Positions 30,557 to 41,758 of a DNA stretch of 64,000 bases are shown here, one piece after another. This DNA comes from Thermoanaerobacter thermocopriae JCM 7501 (GTDB taxonomy: Bacteria > Bacillota > Thermoanaerobacteria > Thermoanaerobacterales > Thermoanaerobacteraceae). Position numbers and translations under genes: made by a program. The notes under the pieces are model-generated. The model had not been told where the DNA came from. It ran no database searches and was given only the letters and a program-made list of their open reading frames with translations. The stretch spans positions 1 to 64,000 of the forward strand of contig NZ_BAZY01000004.1 of the NCBI RefSeq assembly GCF_001310975.1, written 5' to 3'. The stretch's first letter is position 1, and each line of letters begins with the position of its first letter.

Positions 30557-31750
30557 TTAATGGATGTATAAATCTAAGCCAGCGATAGAAGAGTTTTTAT
30601 AAGCTAAAGTATAGGTATCAGTAGCAAATAAATCTTTTTCGAACATTTTGGTATTAGATAGTTTGCTTTTATATTGTGATACTTTTGTGATGATAGGGAG
30701 AGAAGACTTTTTCTTAATTTCTTTTAACACTTTTTTGCCTTTTTCGTTAAAACCTAAAACTCTTATATAATTAGGACCGTCAAATTCTTCAAAAATTTGT
30801 TTATCTATCTTAAGTAAAAGATGAGTCAATATATGCTTTATTCTGCTTTCAGTGTATCGCTTTGATTTTATAAGTTTTATAAGTTCCTCAATATTGTTAG
30901 TTTTATAAGAAGCTTTGTAAATTTTGTTTTCCAAACCTTCCGAGACATCAAATATGTGATTAAGAGGAATGTGATTTCTTAAAAGATAAATTAAAATATT
31001 AGAAAAATCCTCTAAAGATACCGGCCCCTGTTTTTTTTCAAAAGAGCTTTGTAAAATTTCTTTTGAAAAATTTGGGATGTATTTTTCTAAGTCTTCTAGA
31101 CCTTTTTCAAAAATATGCTTTCTTATGGAAGAGGCACTGGCGAATTCTCCTTTGAGTTCTAAAGAAGTATACAAAGAGCCTCTTCGCTTTATGGTAAAAG
31201 GTGTAATAGAACTATCTATTTTTTTTAGCGCTTTTAGGTATTCTATTGCTAAGATGTTGTTGGAGGTTTGTAAAATCTTTTCTATTTCATTGTTATTCGT
31301 AACTTTTTTTAATGCTAATTCGCGAGCTTTTGCAAAAGTGATACCGGTTTTTAAATATTCTTTTAATGCTTTTCTATAATGAATTGGTTCTTCTAAAAGT
31401 ATCTCAGCAATTTTTATAAGTTCGCTTAACTCACCTTTTTCACTACCAAAAGAAATACAATCTATTATTTTTAAAGAGTCTAATAATTTCACTGCTCCAT
31501 AAGCAAAATTTTCTGCAGTGGAGGTAGCGTATACTACTGGCAGCTCAATTACTAAGTCTACGCCAGCTTTTAAAGCCATCATAGTCCTTTTCCATTTGTC
31601 TACAATTGCTGGTTCTCCTCTTTGTACGAAATTTCCACTCATTACTGCTACAGTATAATCACATTTGGTTAATTCTTTTGAAGTTTGCAAATGGTAAAGG
31701 TGTCCGTTGTGAAAAGGATTGTATTCGACAATAATTCCCAAAATTTTCAT
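30557..31750 (-). CDS. tmcAL: tRNA(Met) cytidine acetate ligase (TmcAL, YlbM)
   Basis: Uses ATP and acetate to form N4-acetylcytidine at position 34 of elongator tRNA-Met. The 397-residue protein starts GIIVEYNPFHNGHLYHL, a nucleotidyltransferase HxGH motif, followed by VMSGNFVQRGEPAI and VIELPVVYATSTAENFA. It is divergent from pta-ackA. A requirement for acetate fits an acetogenic fermenter. Confidence 0.93.
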   Translation of the reverse strand: MKILGIIVEYNPFHNGHLYHLQTSKELTKCDYTVAVMSGNFVQRGEPAIVDKWKRTMMALKAGVDLVIELPVVYATSTAENFAYGAVKLLDSLKIIDCISFGSEKGELSELIKIAEILLEEPIHYRKALKEYLKTGITFAKARELALKKVTNNNEIEKILQTSNNILAIEYLKALKKIDSSITPFTIKRRGSLYTSLELKGEFASASSIRKHIFEKGLEDLEKYIPNFSKEILQSSFEKKQGPVSLEDFSNILIYLLRNHIPLNHIFDVSEGLENKIYKASYKTNNIEELIKLIKSKRYTESRIKHILTHLLLKIDKQIFEEFDGPNYIRVLGFNEKGKKVLKEIKKKSSLPIITKVSQYKSKLSNTKMFEKDLFATDTYTLAYKNSSIAGLDLYIH

Positions 31751-31882
31751 ATAACTTCTTATCCTTTCAAAAAATTTTTTAAGATATACTTATTATTTTA
31801 CATAAAATATGATAAAATGTAAAAGGAAGATCGTGTATACAATATTACAGTTTTAAAATTAAAAAAGGAAAGGAGATTTTAA

Positions 31883-32875
31883 ATGGCGCTAATGGATAGT
31901 ATTATACAAAAAGCTAAAGCAAATAAAAAAAGAATTGTGCTTCCTGAGGGAAGTGAGTCTAGGACTTTAAAAGCTGTCGAAACGGTTATTAAAGAAGGTA
32001 TCGCTGATGTAGTTTTGTTGGGAAAAGAAGAAGAAATAAAAGAAAAAGCAAAGGGGTTGGATATCTCGAAAGCAGAAATTATAGACCCTGAAAAGTCGCC
32101 TCTTTTACAAAAATATGCTGAAGAATATTATAATTTAAGAAAAAACAAAGGAGTAACAGAGGAACAGGCATATCAAATTATGAAAAATCCGATGTACTAC
32201 GGTGTCATGATGGTTAAATTAGATGATGTGGATGGCATGGTATCTGGGGCGATTCACGCTACTGCTGATGTTTTCAGACCGGCTTTTCAAATTGTAAAAA
32301 CTGCTCCAGGCGTCAAAGTAGTTTCTGGTGCCTTTATAATGGAAGTACCTAATTGTACTTATGGAAGCAATGGTGTGTTTATTTTTGCTGACTGTGCAAT
32401 AAATCCTAATCCTACTGAAGAGGAATTAGCAGCAATTGCTATTGCTTCTGCCCATACAGCAAAGGTCCTTGCTGGGATTGAGCCTAGAATCGCTATGCTA
32501 TCATTTTCTACAAAAGGAAGTGCAAACCATGAATTAGTAGATAAGGTGAAAAATGCAACAAAAATTGCAAAAGAATTGGCGCCTGATTTGCTAATTGATG
32601 GTGAGCTTCAATTAGATGCTGCGATTGTCAAAGAAGTAGGAGAGTTAAAGGCTCCAGGAAGTCCTGTTGCAGGAAATGCAAACGTGCTTGTTTTCCCAGA
32701 TTTGCAAGCTGGAAACATTGGATATAAATTGGTACAGAGACTTGCTAAGGCTAATGCTATTGGACCAATTTCTCAAGGTCTTGCCAAACCCATCAATGAC
32801 TTATCAAGGGGTTGCAGTGTAGAGGATATTGTTAATGTTATAGCAATAACTTGTGTACAAGCTCAAGGAGTGTAA
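31883..32875 (+). CDS. pta: Phosphate acetyltransferase
   Basis: Converts acetyl-CoA and phosphate to acetyl-phosphate. This 330-residue short-form Pta has [47 protein letters not shown] and [10 protein letters not shown] blocks. It lies 25 bases upstream of ackA, the ATP-yielding acetate branch of fermentation. An AT-rich promoter region with GATAAAAT lies just upstream (31811-31818). Confidence 0.96.
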   Translation: MALMDSIIQKAKANKKRIVLPEGSESRTLKAVETVIKEGIADVVLLGKEEEIKEKAKGLDISKAEIIDPEKSPLLQKYAEEYYNLRKNKGVTEEQAYQIMKNPMYYGVMMVKLDDVDGMVSGAIHATADVFRPAFQIVKTAPGVKVVSGAFIMEVPNCTYGSNGVFIFADCAINPNPTEEELAAIAIASAHTAKVLAGIEPRIAMLSFSTKGSANHELVDKVKNATKIAKELAPDLLIDGELQLDAAIVKEVGELKAPGSPVAGNANVLVFPDLQAGNIGYKLVQRLAKANAIGPISQGLAKPINDLSRGCSVEDIVNVIAITCVQAQGV

Positions 32876-32900
32876 AAATAACTTTAAGGAGGTAGTACAT

Positions 32901-34106
32901 ATGAAAATTTTAGTTATGAACTGTGGAAGTTCGTCATTAAAATATCAATTATTGGATATGGATAATGGAAAAGTTTTAGCAAAAGGGTTAGCGGAAAGAA
33001 TAGGTATCAATAATTCTTTTTTAACTCATCAAGTAGAGGGAAAAGATAAAATAAAGATACAAAAAGATATGAAAAATCACAAAGAAGCTATACAAATTGT
33101 TTTAGAGACTTTAGCAGATAAAGAAATGGGAATATTAAAGGATATGAAAGAAATAGATGCAGTAGGACATAGAGTTGTGCACGGTGGAGAGTTTTTCACT
33201 GATTCTGTCTTGATTGACGAAGAGGTTATTAAAAAATTAGAAGCCTGTATTGACCTTGCACCTTTGCACAATCCTGCTAATATTGAGGGTATAAAAGCTT
33301 GTCAGCAGATAATGCCAGGGGTGCCGATGGCAGCGGTTTTTGATACGGCTTTCCATCAAACAATGCCAGATTACGCTTATATTTATCCCATTCCTTATGA
33401 ATACTACGAAAAATACAGAATAAGAAGATATGGATTCCACGGGACTTCCCATAAATATGTTTCTTTAAGAGCTGCTGAAATATTAAATAGACCTATTGAA
33501 GAGCTAAAAATCATTACTTGCCATTTAGGGAATGGTTCTAGTATTGCTGCAATTAAAGGCGGTAAATCGATAGATACAAGTATGGGATTTACACCATTAG
33601 AAGGGCTGGCTATGGGTACAAGGTCTGGGAATGTTGATCCTTCAATTATAACTTTCTTAATGGAAAAAGAAGGGTTAACTGCTGAAGAAATTATAGAGAT
33701 ATTCAATAGAAAATCAGGAGTATACGGAATTTCAGGAATAAGCAGTGACTTTCGAGATTTAGAAAACGCAGCCTTTAATGAAGGGAATAAAAGGGCAATG
33801 CTGGCGTTGAAAGTTTTTGCTTATAGGGTGAAAAAGACAATAGGTTCTTACGCAGCTGTTATGGGTGGTGTTGATGTTATTGTATTTACTGCTGGAATTG
33901 GGGAGAATGGACCGGAGATAAGAGAGTTTATTTTAGAGGATTTGGAGTTTTTGGGTGTAAAATTGGACAAAGAAAAAAATAAGGTGAGAGGAAAAGAGGA
34001 AATTATATCTACTCAAGATTCAAAAGTTAAAGTTATGGTTATTCCCACAAATGAAGAATATATGATAGCTAAAGATACTGAAAAATTGGTAAAAGGTTTA
34101 AAGTAG
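32901..34106 (+). CDS. ackA: Acetate kinase
   Basis: Transfers phosphate from acetyl-phosphate to ADP. From the ATG at 32901 (AAGGAGGT upstream) the product is 401 residues, beginning [18 protein letters not shown]. It has the ASKHA motifs [44 protein letters not shown] and [16 protein letters not shown]. It pairs with pta. Confidence 0.97.
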   Translation: MKILVMNCGSSSLKYQLLDMDNGKVLAKGLAERIGINNSFLTHQVEGKDKIKIQKDMKNHKEAIQIVLETLADKEMGILKDMKEIDAVGHRVVHGGEFFTDSVLIDEEVIKKLEACIDLAPLHNPANIEGIKACQQIMPGVPMAAVFDTAFHQTMPDYAYIYPIPYEYYEKYRIRRYGFHGTSHKYVSLRAAEILNRPIEELKIITCHLGNGSSIAAIKGGKSIDTSMGFTPLEGLAMGTRSGNVDPSIITFLMEKEGLTAEEIIEIFNRKSGVYGISGISSDFRDLENAAFNEGNKRAMLALKVFAYRVKKTIGSYAAVMGGVDVIVFTAGIGENGPEIREFILEDLEFLGVKLDKEKNKVRGKEEIISTQDSKVKVMVIPTNEEYMIAKDTEKLVKGLK

Positions 34107-34113
34107 ATAATCT

Positions 34114-34142
34114 TGACAACGGGTTGCGAGGTTAGTATAATA
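34114..34142 (+). promoter_or_regulatory. Sigma-A promoter for yceD-rpmF
   Basis: A consensus promoter: TTGACA (34114-34119), a 17-base spacer and TATAAT (34137-34142), 34 bases upstream of the yceD ATG. It is among the best sigma-A promoters in the window. Confidence 0.85.
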
Positions 34143-34176
34143 GGGATGTCAATTATTTTAAGGTGTGTGAAGAAAA

Positions 34177-34662
34177 ATGAAAGTCGATCTATTAAAAATC
34201 AAAGGACAGCTTGGCCGCAGCATAAATATAGACTATGTGGAAGACGTTGAGAGCATTGGATTTAAAGGAGAAGAATATAAGATTATAATTCCTCTACATG
34301 TAAAAGGTACTATTACGGCACAAAAAGAAGGTTTTTTTGCAGAACTTGATATTACAGGCAGTATAAATGCTGTATGTGACAGATGTTTGAAAGAGTTCAT
34401 TTATAATCTAGACCTTAAATTAAGAGAATATGTAGAGGATTTAGTAGACGGCAAAGTAGATGACAGTTTTTATGAAAATTTTGATTTAACTACTTTTGTA
34501 GTCCAGTTTGTCATATTGTCATTACCAATGAAATTTTTGTGCAAAGAAGATTGCAAAGGCTTGTGTCCTGTTTGCGGTGCCAATTTAAACCATCAATCCT
34601 GTAGTTGCAAGCGAGAAGATATTGATCCGCGGCTTACCGTCCTTTCTAAACTACTGCAATAG
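34177..34662 (+). CDS. yceD: YceD family (DUF177) protein
   Basis: A 161-residue protein with paired cysteines (CDRCLKEF and CKEDCKGLCPVCGANLN), the DUF177 layout. The family is linked to 23S rRNA or ribosome metabolism (YceD/Duf177A) and almost always precedes rpmF, as here. The C-terminal zinc-binding sequence is intact. Confidence 0.9.
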   Translation: MKVDLLKIKGQLGRSINIDYVEDVESIGFKGEEYKIIIPLHVKGTITAQKEGFFAELDITGSINAVCDRCLKEFIYNLDLKLREYVEDLVDGKVDDSFYENFDLTTFVVQFVILSLPMKFLCKEDCKGLCPVCGANLNHQSCSCKREDIDPRLTVLSKLLQ

Positions 34663-34679
34663 ATGTAGGAGGTGTTAAG

Positions 34680-34862
34680 ATGGCTGTTCCAAAGAGGAGA
34701 ATATCAAAGGCTAGAAGAGATACCAGGAGGAATAATAGTTATAAAATAGCTGCACCGGCTTACGTTTTATGCCCAAGATGCCATGAACCTAAGCTCCCTC
34801 ATAGAGTATGTCCTAATTGCGGCTATTACAAAGGGAGAGAGGTAATAAAAGTAGAAGAATAA
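34680..34862 (+). CDS. rpmF: 50S ribosomal protein L32
   Basis: A 60-residue protein beginning AVPKRRISKARRDTRRN, with zinc-binding CPRCHEPKLPHRVCPNCG. It is the four-cysteine form of L32. It follows yceD by 17 bases and is closed by a strong terminator. Confidence 0.97.
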   Translation: MAVPKRRISKARRDTRRNNSYKIAAPAYVLCPRCHEPKLPHRVCPNCGYYKGREVIKVEE

Positions 34863-34868
34863 GACTAA

Positions 34869-34908
34869 AAAAAGTAGTAATAGGAAAAGACCTATTACTA
34901 CTTTTTAG
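34869..34908 (+). terminator. Terminator after rpmF
   Basis: Perfect 16-bp stem (34869-34884 with 34891-34906), loop aaaaga, ending in five T. It separates yceD-rpmF from the fatty-acid operon. Confidence 0.93.
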
Positions 34909-34980
34909 TTGATTTTACAAAAAAAATAATTTATAATTTTGGGTAGGTCATAAAAACAACTAATATCTGGAGCTGGTAAT

Positions 34981-35583
34981 ATGACTGTGCGAATGAGTAA
35001 AGTAGAAAGACAAAAACTTCTAAAAGAAAAAATAAATACTAACCCCTTTTATACTGATGACGAGTTAGCAGAAATGTTTGGAGTAAGTGTACAAACTATA
35101 AGACTTGACAGGATGGAATTAGGAATCCCCGAAGTTAGAGAGCGTATAAAAAGTGTTGCAGAAGAAAATTATCAAAAAGTGAGAACTATTACAGGAAGTG
35201 AAGTAGTTGGAGAACTAATAGACTTAGAATTAGGTAAAAGGGGTATTTCGATTTTTGAGCCTACAGAAGATATGGTTTTTGTCAAAACAAAAATTGTGAA
35301 GGGGCAATACATTTATTCACAGGCTGAGTCTTTAGCTATGTCTGTTATTGATGCCTCTGCTGCTTTAATTGGAGTGGCAAACATAAAGTACAAGTTTCCC
35401 GTTAAAGTAGGAGATAGACTTGTGGCGAAAGCCGAAGTGATACGTCAAAGAGGAAACAAATATTTTGTCTGGGTTAAGATAAAAGTTAAGGACAGGGAAG
35501 TATTCAGAGGTAAGTTCATTTTAGTAGCCATTGATGAGGATTTTCTAAAAAAAAGGAGTGACACTGTTGAGGTTAGCGATTGA
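34981..35583 (+). CDS. fapR: FapR transcriptional repressor of fatty-acid genes
   Basis: A malonyl-CoA-responsive repressor. The N-terminal winged helix ([21 protein letters not shown]) precedes a hot-dog-fold effector domain (residues about 80-200) containing [16 protein letters not shown]. The length, 200 residues, is normal. The gene overlaps plsX and heads the phospholipid/fatty-acid operon, the classic FapR regulon arrangement. I could not see a clear FapR box upstream. Confidence 0.93.
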   Translation: MTVRMSKVERQKLLKEKINTNPFYTDDELAEMFGVSVQTIRLDRMELGIPEVRERIKSVAEENYQKVRTITGSEVVGELIDLELGKRGISIFEPTEDMVFVKTKIVKGQYIYSQAESLAMSVIDASAALIGVANIKYKFPVKVGDRLVAKAEVIRQRGNKYFVWVKIKVKDREVFRGKFILVAIDEDFLKKRSDTVEVSD

Positions 35584-36564
35584 TGCTATGGGTGGTGACT
35601 ATGCCCAGAGGAGATAATTAAAGGCAGCTTAGAGGCATTACGGCATTTTCAAGACTTAGAGATAGTACTTATTGGGAGAAATGAAGTTTTACGTAGTCTT
35701 GAAGGAAAGGATAAAAGGCTTAATCTCGTCTATACTTCAGAAGTTATTGAAAATGATGAAGCGCCTGTTACGGCTGTTAGAAGGAAAAAAGATTCCTCTA
35801 TGGTAATAGGCCTACAGCTTCTTAAAGATGAGGAAGTGGACGCTTTTTTATCAGCTGGCAATACAGGTGCTTTAATGGCAGGAGCATTACTTACTTTAGG
35901 GCGTATCAAGGGAATTGACAGACCTGCTCTAGCTCCAATACTTCCTACTTTAAATGGGGCTACTGTGTTATTAGATGCAGGTTCTAATACTAATTGTGAT
36001 GCTCAAAATTTGATACAGTTTGCTGTCATGGGAAATGTTTATGCACAAAAAATGTTTGGGATTAAAAGCCCAAGAGTAGGGCTTTTTAATATAGGAGCAG
36101 AAGAGGAAAAAGGTAATGAAGTAGTAAAAAAGGCTTTTGAAGAACTTAAAAAATCAAAACTAAATTTTATAGGAAATGTAGAGGGAAGAGATATTCCCTA
36201 CGGCGTCTGTGAAGTTGTAGTCTGCGATGGGTTTGTGGGAAATGCTATACTAAAGTCTATGGAAGGAATCGCTTCTGTAATTTCTCAACTTTTAAAGGAA
36301 GAGTTGACACGAAATATTTTTACTAAAATAGGAGCTCTTTTAATAATGAGGGGACTTAAGAGAATAACTAAAAAAATGGATTACACCGAATATGGAGGAG
36401 CACCTCTTTTGGGAATAAAAAAACCAGTCATAAAAGCTCATGGCAACTCAAAAGCAAAGGCTATTTTTAATGCGATAAAACAGGCTAAAAATTTTGTAGA
36501 TAATGATGTGTTAAATCACATAAAAAAAGAAATTGAGTCAATGGGAGATGAGTTAAGTGGGTAA
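35567..36564 (+). CDS. plsX: Phosphate acyltransferase PlsX (frame broken once)
   Basis: Makes acyl-phosphate from acyl-ACP for phosphatidic acid synthesis. It starts [14 protein letters not shown]. One C is missing in the CCC run 35604-35606, which otherwise reads straight into [14 protein letters not shown]. Further motifs are [13 protein letters not shown] and [21 protein letters not shown]. The corrected length is 332 residues. The TTG start lies inside the end of fapR, with AAGGAG eight bases earlier. Confidence 0.92.
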
Positions 36565-37552
36565 AAAATTTGCTGCAGGAATTTTAGGAACGGGTAGTTA
36601 CGTTCCAGAAAAAGTTTTGACTAATTCCGATTTAGAAAAAATGGTAGATACTTCTGATGAATGGATTACAACGAGGACAGGAATTAAAGAGAGGCGCATT
36701 GCAGATCCTTCACAAGCAGCTTCTGATTTAGGAATTGAAGCTGCAAGAAAAGCTTTGGAAGATGCTAAAATTGCCCCTTCAGAAATTGATATGATTATTG
36801 TTGCAACTGTGACACCTGATATGAATTTTCCATCTACTGCTTGCATAATTCAAGCTAATTTGGGTGCATCCAACGCAGCTGCTTTTGATATCTCTGTTGG
36901 ATGTTCAGGTTTCATATATGGTCTTGCTATTGCTCAACAATTTGTAGAGACTGGTATGTATAACAAAATATTAGTTATTGGAGCAGAAACTTTGTCTAAA
37001 ATTACTAATTGGAAAGACAGAAACACTTGTGTCCTCTTTGGGGATGGAGCAGGAGCAGCTGTGGTAGGAAGAGTAGAAAGCGGATATGGAATTTTGAGTA
37101 CTTATTTGGGAGCTGATGGAACTGGTGGAAAACACTTGTACATGCCCGCAGGAGGTTCAAGAATGCCTGCTAGTGAAGAGACTGTAAAGAAAAATTTACA
37201 TACTATTTTTATGGAAGGACAAGAAGTATTTAAGTTTGCTGTAAAAGTAATGGATAGCGCTACTATTGAGGCATTAAACCGATGTGGCCTAAAACCAGAA
37301 GATATCGATATGCTTATACCTCATCAAGCGAATACAAGAATAATTGAAGCAGCAAGAAAAAGGCTAAAACTTAGCGATGATAAAGTTTATATAAATCTTG
37401 ATAAATACGGTAACACATCTGCAGCCTCTGTTGCTATAGCTTTAGATGAGGCATATAGGAAAGGACTTATTAAAAAAGGTGATATTATACTTACAGTTGC
37501 TTTTGGTGCAGGTTTGACTTGGGGCTCAAGTGTTATAAAATGGAGTAAGTAA
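36557..37552 (+). CDS. fabH: 3-oxoacyl-ACP synthase III
   Basis: Condenses acetyl- or branched acyl-CoA with malonyl-ACP to start fatty-acid synthesis. The 331-residue protein has the catalytic triad in [12 protein letters not shown] (Cys), PHQANTRII (His) and YGNTSAASV (Asn). It overlaps plsX by eight bases with a GTG start. Confidence 0.96.
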   Translation: MGKKFAAGILGTGSYVPEKVLTNSDLEKMVDTSDEWITTRTGIKERRIADPSQAASDLGIEAARKALEDAKIAPSEIDMIIVATVTPDMNFPSTACIIQANLGASNAAAFDISVGCSGFIYGLAIAQQFVETGMYNKILVIGAETLSKITNWKDRNTCVLFGDGAGAAVVGRVESGYGILSTYLGADGTGGKHLYMPAGGSRMPASEETVKKNLHTIFMEGQEVFKFAVKVMDSATIEALNRCGLKPEDIDMLIPHQANTRIIEAARKRLKLSDDKVYINLDKYGNTSAASVAIALDEAYRKGLIKKGDIILTVAFGAGLTWGSSVIKWSK

Positions 37553-37564
37553 GGAGTGAAAGAT

Positions 37565-38506
37565 ATGTTTAAAACGGAAATAGTAGAAATGCTCAATATA
37601 AAATATCCGATATTTCAAGGTGGAATGGCATGGGTAGCGACTGCAGAACTAGCTGCTGCAGTGTCAAATGCAGGAGGTTTAGGAATAATAGGAGCAGGTA
37701 ATGCACCTGCCAGTTTTGTAAGGGAACAAATACGGAAGGCAAGAGAACTTACTGATAAACCTTTTGGTGTCAACGTAATGCTTTTGTCTCCTTTTGTTGA
37801 TGAAGTTATGGAGGTTATTTTAGAAGAAAAAATAGATGTCATAACTACTGGAGCAGGAAATCCAGGCAAGTACATACCAAGACTTAAAGAGCGGGGTATC
37901 AAAGTAATTCCTGTTGTGCCTTCAGTAGCCTTAGCAAAAAGAATGGAGGACATTGGGGTAGATGCTGTTATTGCTGAAGGAACAGAATCGGGAGGTCATA
38001 TTGGGGAATTGACAACTTTAGCATTAGTACCTCAAGTAGTGGATGCTGTGAAAATTCCAGTCATCGCTGCAGGAGGTATTGCTGATGGACGCGGTTTAGC
38101 TGCAGCTTTTTGCTTAGGTGCTTCGGGAGTTCAAATAGGAACACGGTTTGTATGTTCTACTGAATGTACTGCTCATCCTCGTTACAAAGAATATATTTTA
38201 AAGGCAAAAGACAGAGATGCTGTGGTTACTGGGAGAAGCACTGGCCATCCGGTCAGGTCCTTAAAAAACAAACTGACAAGAGAATTTGAAAAATTAGAAC
38301 AAATGGGAGCTTCTAAGGAACAATTAGAAAAATTAGGAGAAGGAAAATTAAGAGCAGCGGTAGTAGACGGTGATGTAGAATATGGCTCTGTGATGGCAGG
38401 ACAAATTGCTGGCCTTATAAATGACATTAAACCTGTAAAAGAGATAATAGAGGACATAATGAAACAAGCCAGTGAGGTTATTGGCAATTTGTATAAAATG
38501 AGGTGA
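37565..38506 (+). CDS. fabK: FMN-dependent enoyl-ACP reductase
   Basis: A nitronate-monooxygenase-like TIM barrel that reduces enoyl-ACP with NAD(P)H and FMN in place of FabI. Motifs are PIFQGGMAWVATAELAAAVS, EGTESGGHIGELTT and ASGVQIGTRFVCSTEC. The ATG at 37565 (AAGGAG ten bases upstream) gives 313 residues. The position between fabH and fabD fits FabK and not 2-nitropropane dioxygenase. Confidence 0.94.
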   Translation: MFKTEIVEMLNIKYPIFQGGMAWVATAELAAAVSNAGGLGIIGAGNAPASFVREQIRKARELTDKPFGVNVMLLSPFVDEVMEVILEEKIDVITTGAGNPGKYIPRLKERGIKVIPVVPSVALAKRMEDIGVDAVIAEGTESGGHIGELTTLALVPQVVDAVKIPVIAAGGIADGRGLAAAFCLGASGVQIGTRFVCSTECTAHPRYKEYILKAKDRDAVVTGRSTGHPVRSLKNKLTREFEKLEQMGASKEQLEKLGEGKLRAAVVDGDVEYGSVMAGQIAGLINDIKPVKEIIEDIMKQASEVIGNLYKMR

Positions 38507-38510
38507 AAAA

Positions 38511-39440
38511 ATGAAAATAGCTTTTATTTACCCAGGGCAAGGTTCCCAATATGCTGGGATGGGCAAAGAAATATACCAAAGATACCAGGAAGCAAGAGAG
38601 ATTTTTGAAAGGGCCGATGAAGCTTTGGGATTTAGTATATCTAAACTTTGTTTTGAAGGGCCAGAAGAAGAACTTCTAAAAACAGAAAATACTCAGCCGG
38701 CCATTTTAACGGTTTCTGTTGCTTTAACAAAGGTTTTGCAAAATAGAGGGATAAATGCTGAGGTTACTGCAGGATTGAGTTTAGGAGAGTATTCCTCTTT
38801 AGTATTGGCTGAAGCTTTGGATTTTGAAGATGCAGTTAGACTTGTGAAAAATAGAGGGAAATATATGCAGGGAGTGGTACCCCAAGGAGTGGGTACTATG
38901 GCAGCAATATTGGGACTTGAAAATGAAGTAGTAGAAGAGATTTGCCGTATTGCATCACAAGTTGGAATAGTAGAACCTGCCAATTATAACTGTCCAGGAC
39001 AATTAGTTATATCCGGAGAAGTAAAAGCCGTGGAAAAAGCAGTGGAGCTAGCCAAAGAAAAAGGTGCAAAAAGAGCAGTAGTATTGGCAGTAAGTGCCCC
39101 TTTTCATTGCAGCATGCTAAGAAAAGCAGGAGAACTTTTGGAGAAGGATTTGGGAAAAATAGAAATAAGAGAGTTAAAAATTCCTGTAATATCAAATGTG
39201 ACAGCTAACTATCTTACAAGGGAAGAAATTAAAGAATTGCTCATAAAACAAGTGAGTCATCCTGTGCTATGGGAACAATCTGTAAAAAGAATGATTGAGG
39301 ATGGTGTAGATATTTTTGTTGAAATAGGTCCGGGAAAAACTCTTACAGGTTTTGTTAAAAAGATTGACAGAACCAAAGATGCTTATAATTTTGAAGATGA
39401 GGAGTCACTTTTGAAGACTCTCTCTGCTTTGGAGGGATAA
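38511..39440 (+). CDS. fabD: Malonyl-CoA:ACP transacylase
   Basis: Transfers malonyl from CoA to ACP. The 309-residue protein begins [18 protein letters not shown]. It has the nucleophile elbow [10 protein letters not shown] (Ser) and the catalytic His in APFHCSML, and [11 protein letters not shown] near the end. It is packed five bases from fabG. Confidence 0.97.
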   Translation: MKIAFIYPGQGSQYAGMGKEIYQRYQEAREIFERADEALGFSISKLCFEGPEEELLKTENTQPAILTVSVALTKVLQNRGINAEVTAGLSLGEYSSLVLAEALDFEDAVRLVKNRGKYMQGVVPQGVGTMAAILGLENEVVEEICRIASQVGIVEPANYNCPGQLVISGEVKAVEKAVELAKEKGAKRAVVLAVSAPFHCSMLRKAGELLEKDLGKIEIRELKIPVISNVTANYLTREEIKELLIKQVSHPVLWEQSVKRMIEDGVDIFVEIGPGKTLTGFVKKIDRTKDAYNFEDEESLLKTLSALEG

Positions 39441-39444
39441 GAAT

Positions 39445-40188
39445 ATGGAAACTGAAAGAAAAACTGCTTTTATAACAGGGGGGTCTCGTGGTATTGGGCG
39501 AGCAATTGCTCGGCGTTTAGCAAAAGATGGATTTAATATTGTGATCAACTATTCCAAAAGCGACAGAAGTGCTGAAGAGGTGGTAAGAGAAGTAAAAGAG
39601 TATGGAGTAGAAGCAATGGCTATCAAATGTGATGTCTCTAAATACGATGAGGTAGAAAAAGCAATAGATAAAATTGTAGAAGAATTTGGTAGTATAGATG
39701 TTGTGGTAAATAATGCGGGAATTACAAAGGATAATTTAATTTTGAAGATGGATGAAAGCGAGTGGGACCAAGTAATAGATGTAAATTTAAAAGGTACGTT
39801 TAATGTAATAAAATTTGCATCAAAGTATATGATAAAAAAGAGAAAAGGGAAGATAATAAATATTACATCAGTTGTGGGATTAATGGGAAATGCAGGTCAA
39901 GCTAATTATGCTGCTTCTAAAGCAGGAATGATAGGACTTACCAAATCCGTTGCAAAAGAGTTGGCGAGTCGGGGAATAACAGTAAATGCTGTAGCTCCTG
40001 GCTTCATTGAAACGGATATGACAAGTGTGTTAAAAGATGAAATAAAAGAAAAGATGTTAAAGAGCATTCCTCTAAAAAGAGCTGGAAAACCGGAGGATGT
40101 TGCTGAATTGGTTGCTTTTTTGGCAAGTCCTGCTTCAGATTATATTACTGGGCAAGTAATAAATGTTGACGGAGGAATGGTTATGTAA
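39445..40188 (+). CDS. fabG: 3-oxoacyl-ACP reductase
   Basis: A short-chain dehydrogenase, 247 residues, with the NADPH loop [16 protein letters not shown] and the catalytic ITSV...YAASK pattern ([15 protein letters not shown]). It reduces 3-oxoacyl-ACP. FabG-typical [13 protein letters not shown]-like text ([12 protein letters not shown]) supports the call over other SDR enzymes. Confidence 0.96.
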   Translation: METERKTAFITGGSRGIGRAIARRLAKDGFNIVINYSKSDRSAEEVVREVKEYGVEAMAIKCDVSKYDEVEKAIDKIVEEFGSIDVVVNNAGITKDNLILKMDESEWDQVIDVNLKGTFNVIKFASKYMIKKRKGKIINITSVVGLMGNAGQANYAASKAGMIGLTKSVAKELASRGITVNAVAPGFIETDMTSVLKDEIKEKMLKSIPLKRAGKPEDVAELVAFLASPASDYITGQVINVDGGMVM

Positions 40189-40230
40189 TATTATCATAAT
40201 GTATAATTTTTGAGAGGAGGTGAAAAAGGT

Positions 40231-40458
40231 ATGATTTTTGAAAAAGTAAGGGACATAATAGCTGAACAACTTGGCATTGATCCGGATGAAATAACGATGG
40301 AGTCATCTTTTATAGATGATTTAGGAGCAGACTCTTTGGACATAGTAGAGCTTATAATGGCTCTGGAAGAAGAGTTTGATATTGAAATTCCTGATGAAGA
40401 TGCGGAAAAGATTAAAACGGTAGGTGATGTAGTAGAATACTTAAGCAATCTTGAATAG
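40231..40458 (+). CDS. acpP: Acyl carrier protein
   Basis: A 75-residue acidic four-helix carrier. The phosphopantetheine serine is in [21 protein letters not shown] 40231 follows GAGAGGAGGTG. A TATAAT box (40202-40207) just upstream may give extra transcription. Confidence 0.97.
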   Translation: MIFEKVRDIIAEQLGIDPDEITMESSFIDDLGADSLDIVELIMALEEEFDIEIPDEDAEKIKTVGDVVEYLSNLE

Positions 40459-40463
40459 TTGAG

Positions 40464-40486
40464 GTCCCGCCTTGCGGGACTTTATA
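40464..40486 (+). terminator. Weak hairpin after acpP
   Basis: gtcccgc (40464-40470) and gcgggac (40474-40480) form a 7-bp G+C-rich stem with a 3-nt loop, followed by only TTTATA. It may be a partial terminator raising acpP relative to fabF. Confidence 0.5.
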
Positions 40487-40521
40487 CCATATATTTTTAC
40501 CCTATGTTGGAGGTTTAACTT

Positions 40522-41751
40522 ATGAACAGAGTAGTTGTAACGGGAGTAGGAGTCATTACACCTTTGGGTAATACTGTAGAAAAATTTTGGAATTCGTTAA
40601 TAAATGGTGAGTCTGGAATAGACACTGTTACTAAGTTTGACGTGTCAGAATTTCCTACTAAGGTAGCGGCAGAAGTGAAAGATTTTGAACCAACTTTATA
40701 TATAGACAAAAAAGAAGCAAGAAGAATGGATAGGTTTATCCAGTTTGCCGTTGCTAGTGCGAAGTTGGCATTAGAGGATTCACGAATTGACCTTTCTAAA
40801 GTTGATTTAAACAGGTTTGGAGTCATTTACGGTACAGGCATAGGGGGAATGGAAACTCTTGAAAATCAAATAAAAATTATGTATGAAAAAGGCCCCGGGA
40901 AAGTAAGTCCTTTCTTTATTCCCATGATGATAGCAAATATGGCAGCGGGTCAAATTGCAATAACTTTTGGATTAAAAGGGATAAACGAGACTATAGTAAA
41001 TGCTTGTGCTTCCAGTACTAATGCTATAGGAGAAGCTTTTAAAGCCATTCAACGGGGAGAAGCAGACCTTATAGTTACAGGAGGTACCGAAGCAGCTATA
41101 ACTCCAATGTCTTTCGCAGGCTTTTGTGCAATGAAAGCAATGTCTACAAATGAGGACCCTAAAAAAGCCTCCCGTCCTTTTGACTTAAATAGAGATGGCT
41201 TTGTAATGGGGGAAGGGTCTGCCAGCTTAATTTTAGAATCTTTAGAACATGCGCAAAAAAGAGGAGCTAAAATTTATGCAGAGATAATAGGTTATGGTGC
41301 TACAGATGATGCTTACCACATAACTGCTCCTGCGCCAGAAGGAGAAGGAGCTGCTCGTGCAATGGAAGCAGCTTTAAAGGACGGAAAAGTAAGTTTTGAA
41401 ATGATAGATTATATCAACGCTCATGGAACTTCCACTGAATATAACGACAAATTTGAAACAATGGCTATAAAGAAGGTCTTTAAAGACCATGCGTATAAAC
41501 TCTATGTAAGCTCTATCAAGTCTATGGTAGGTCATTTATTAGGAGCAGCAGGTGCAGTAGAGGCTGTTGCTACTGTTTTGACTATAAAAAATGGCATTAT
41601 ACCCCCTACTATTAATTATGAAACTCCCGATCCAGACTGCGATTTAAATTATGTGCCTAACGAGGCTATAGAGAAAGAAGTAAATTATGCGATTTCTAAT
41701 TCCTTTGGCTTTGGAGGACATAATGGGACAATACTTTTTAAAAAATTTTAA
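40522..41751 (+). CDS. fabF: 3-oxoacyl-ACP synthase II
   Basis: The elongating condensing enzyme, 409 residues, with catalytic Cys in [14 protein letters not shown] and two catalytic histidines in [12 protein letters not shown] and [13 protein letters not shown]. The GFGGHNG C-terminus is conserved. The gene is followed eight bases later by rnc, a common Firmicute arrangement. Confidence 0.97.
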   Translation: MNRVVVTGVGVITPLGNTVEKFWNSLINGESGIDTVTKFDVSEFPTKVAAEVKDFEPTLYIDKKEARRMDRFIQFAVASAKLALEDSRIDLSKVDLNRFGVIYGTGIGGMETLENQIKIMYEKGPGKVSPFFIPMMIANMAAGQIAITFGLKGINETIVNACASSTNAIGEAFKAIQRGEADLIVTGGTEAAITPMSFAGFCAMKAMSTNEDPKKASRPFDLNRDGFVMGEGSASLILESLEHAQKRGAKIYAEIIGYGATDDAYHITAPAPEGEGAARAMEAALKDGKVSFEMIDYINAHGTSTEYNDKFETMAIKKVFKDHAYKLYVSSIKSMVGHLLGAAGAVEAVATVLTIKNGIIPPTINYETPDPDCDLNYVPNEAIEKEVNYAISNSFGFGGHNGTILFKKF

Positions 41752-41758
41752 AAGAGGT

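Noticed and set aside
34912-34980. FapR operator upstream of fapR
   Set aside because: I looked for the paired TTAGTACCT-type palindrome and found none convincing in this spacer.
37565-38506. Nitronate monooxygenase instead of FabK
   Set aside because: The fold is shared, but the gene sits between fabH and fabD with no other enoyl-ACP reductase in the operon.
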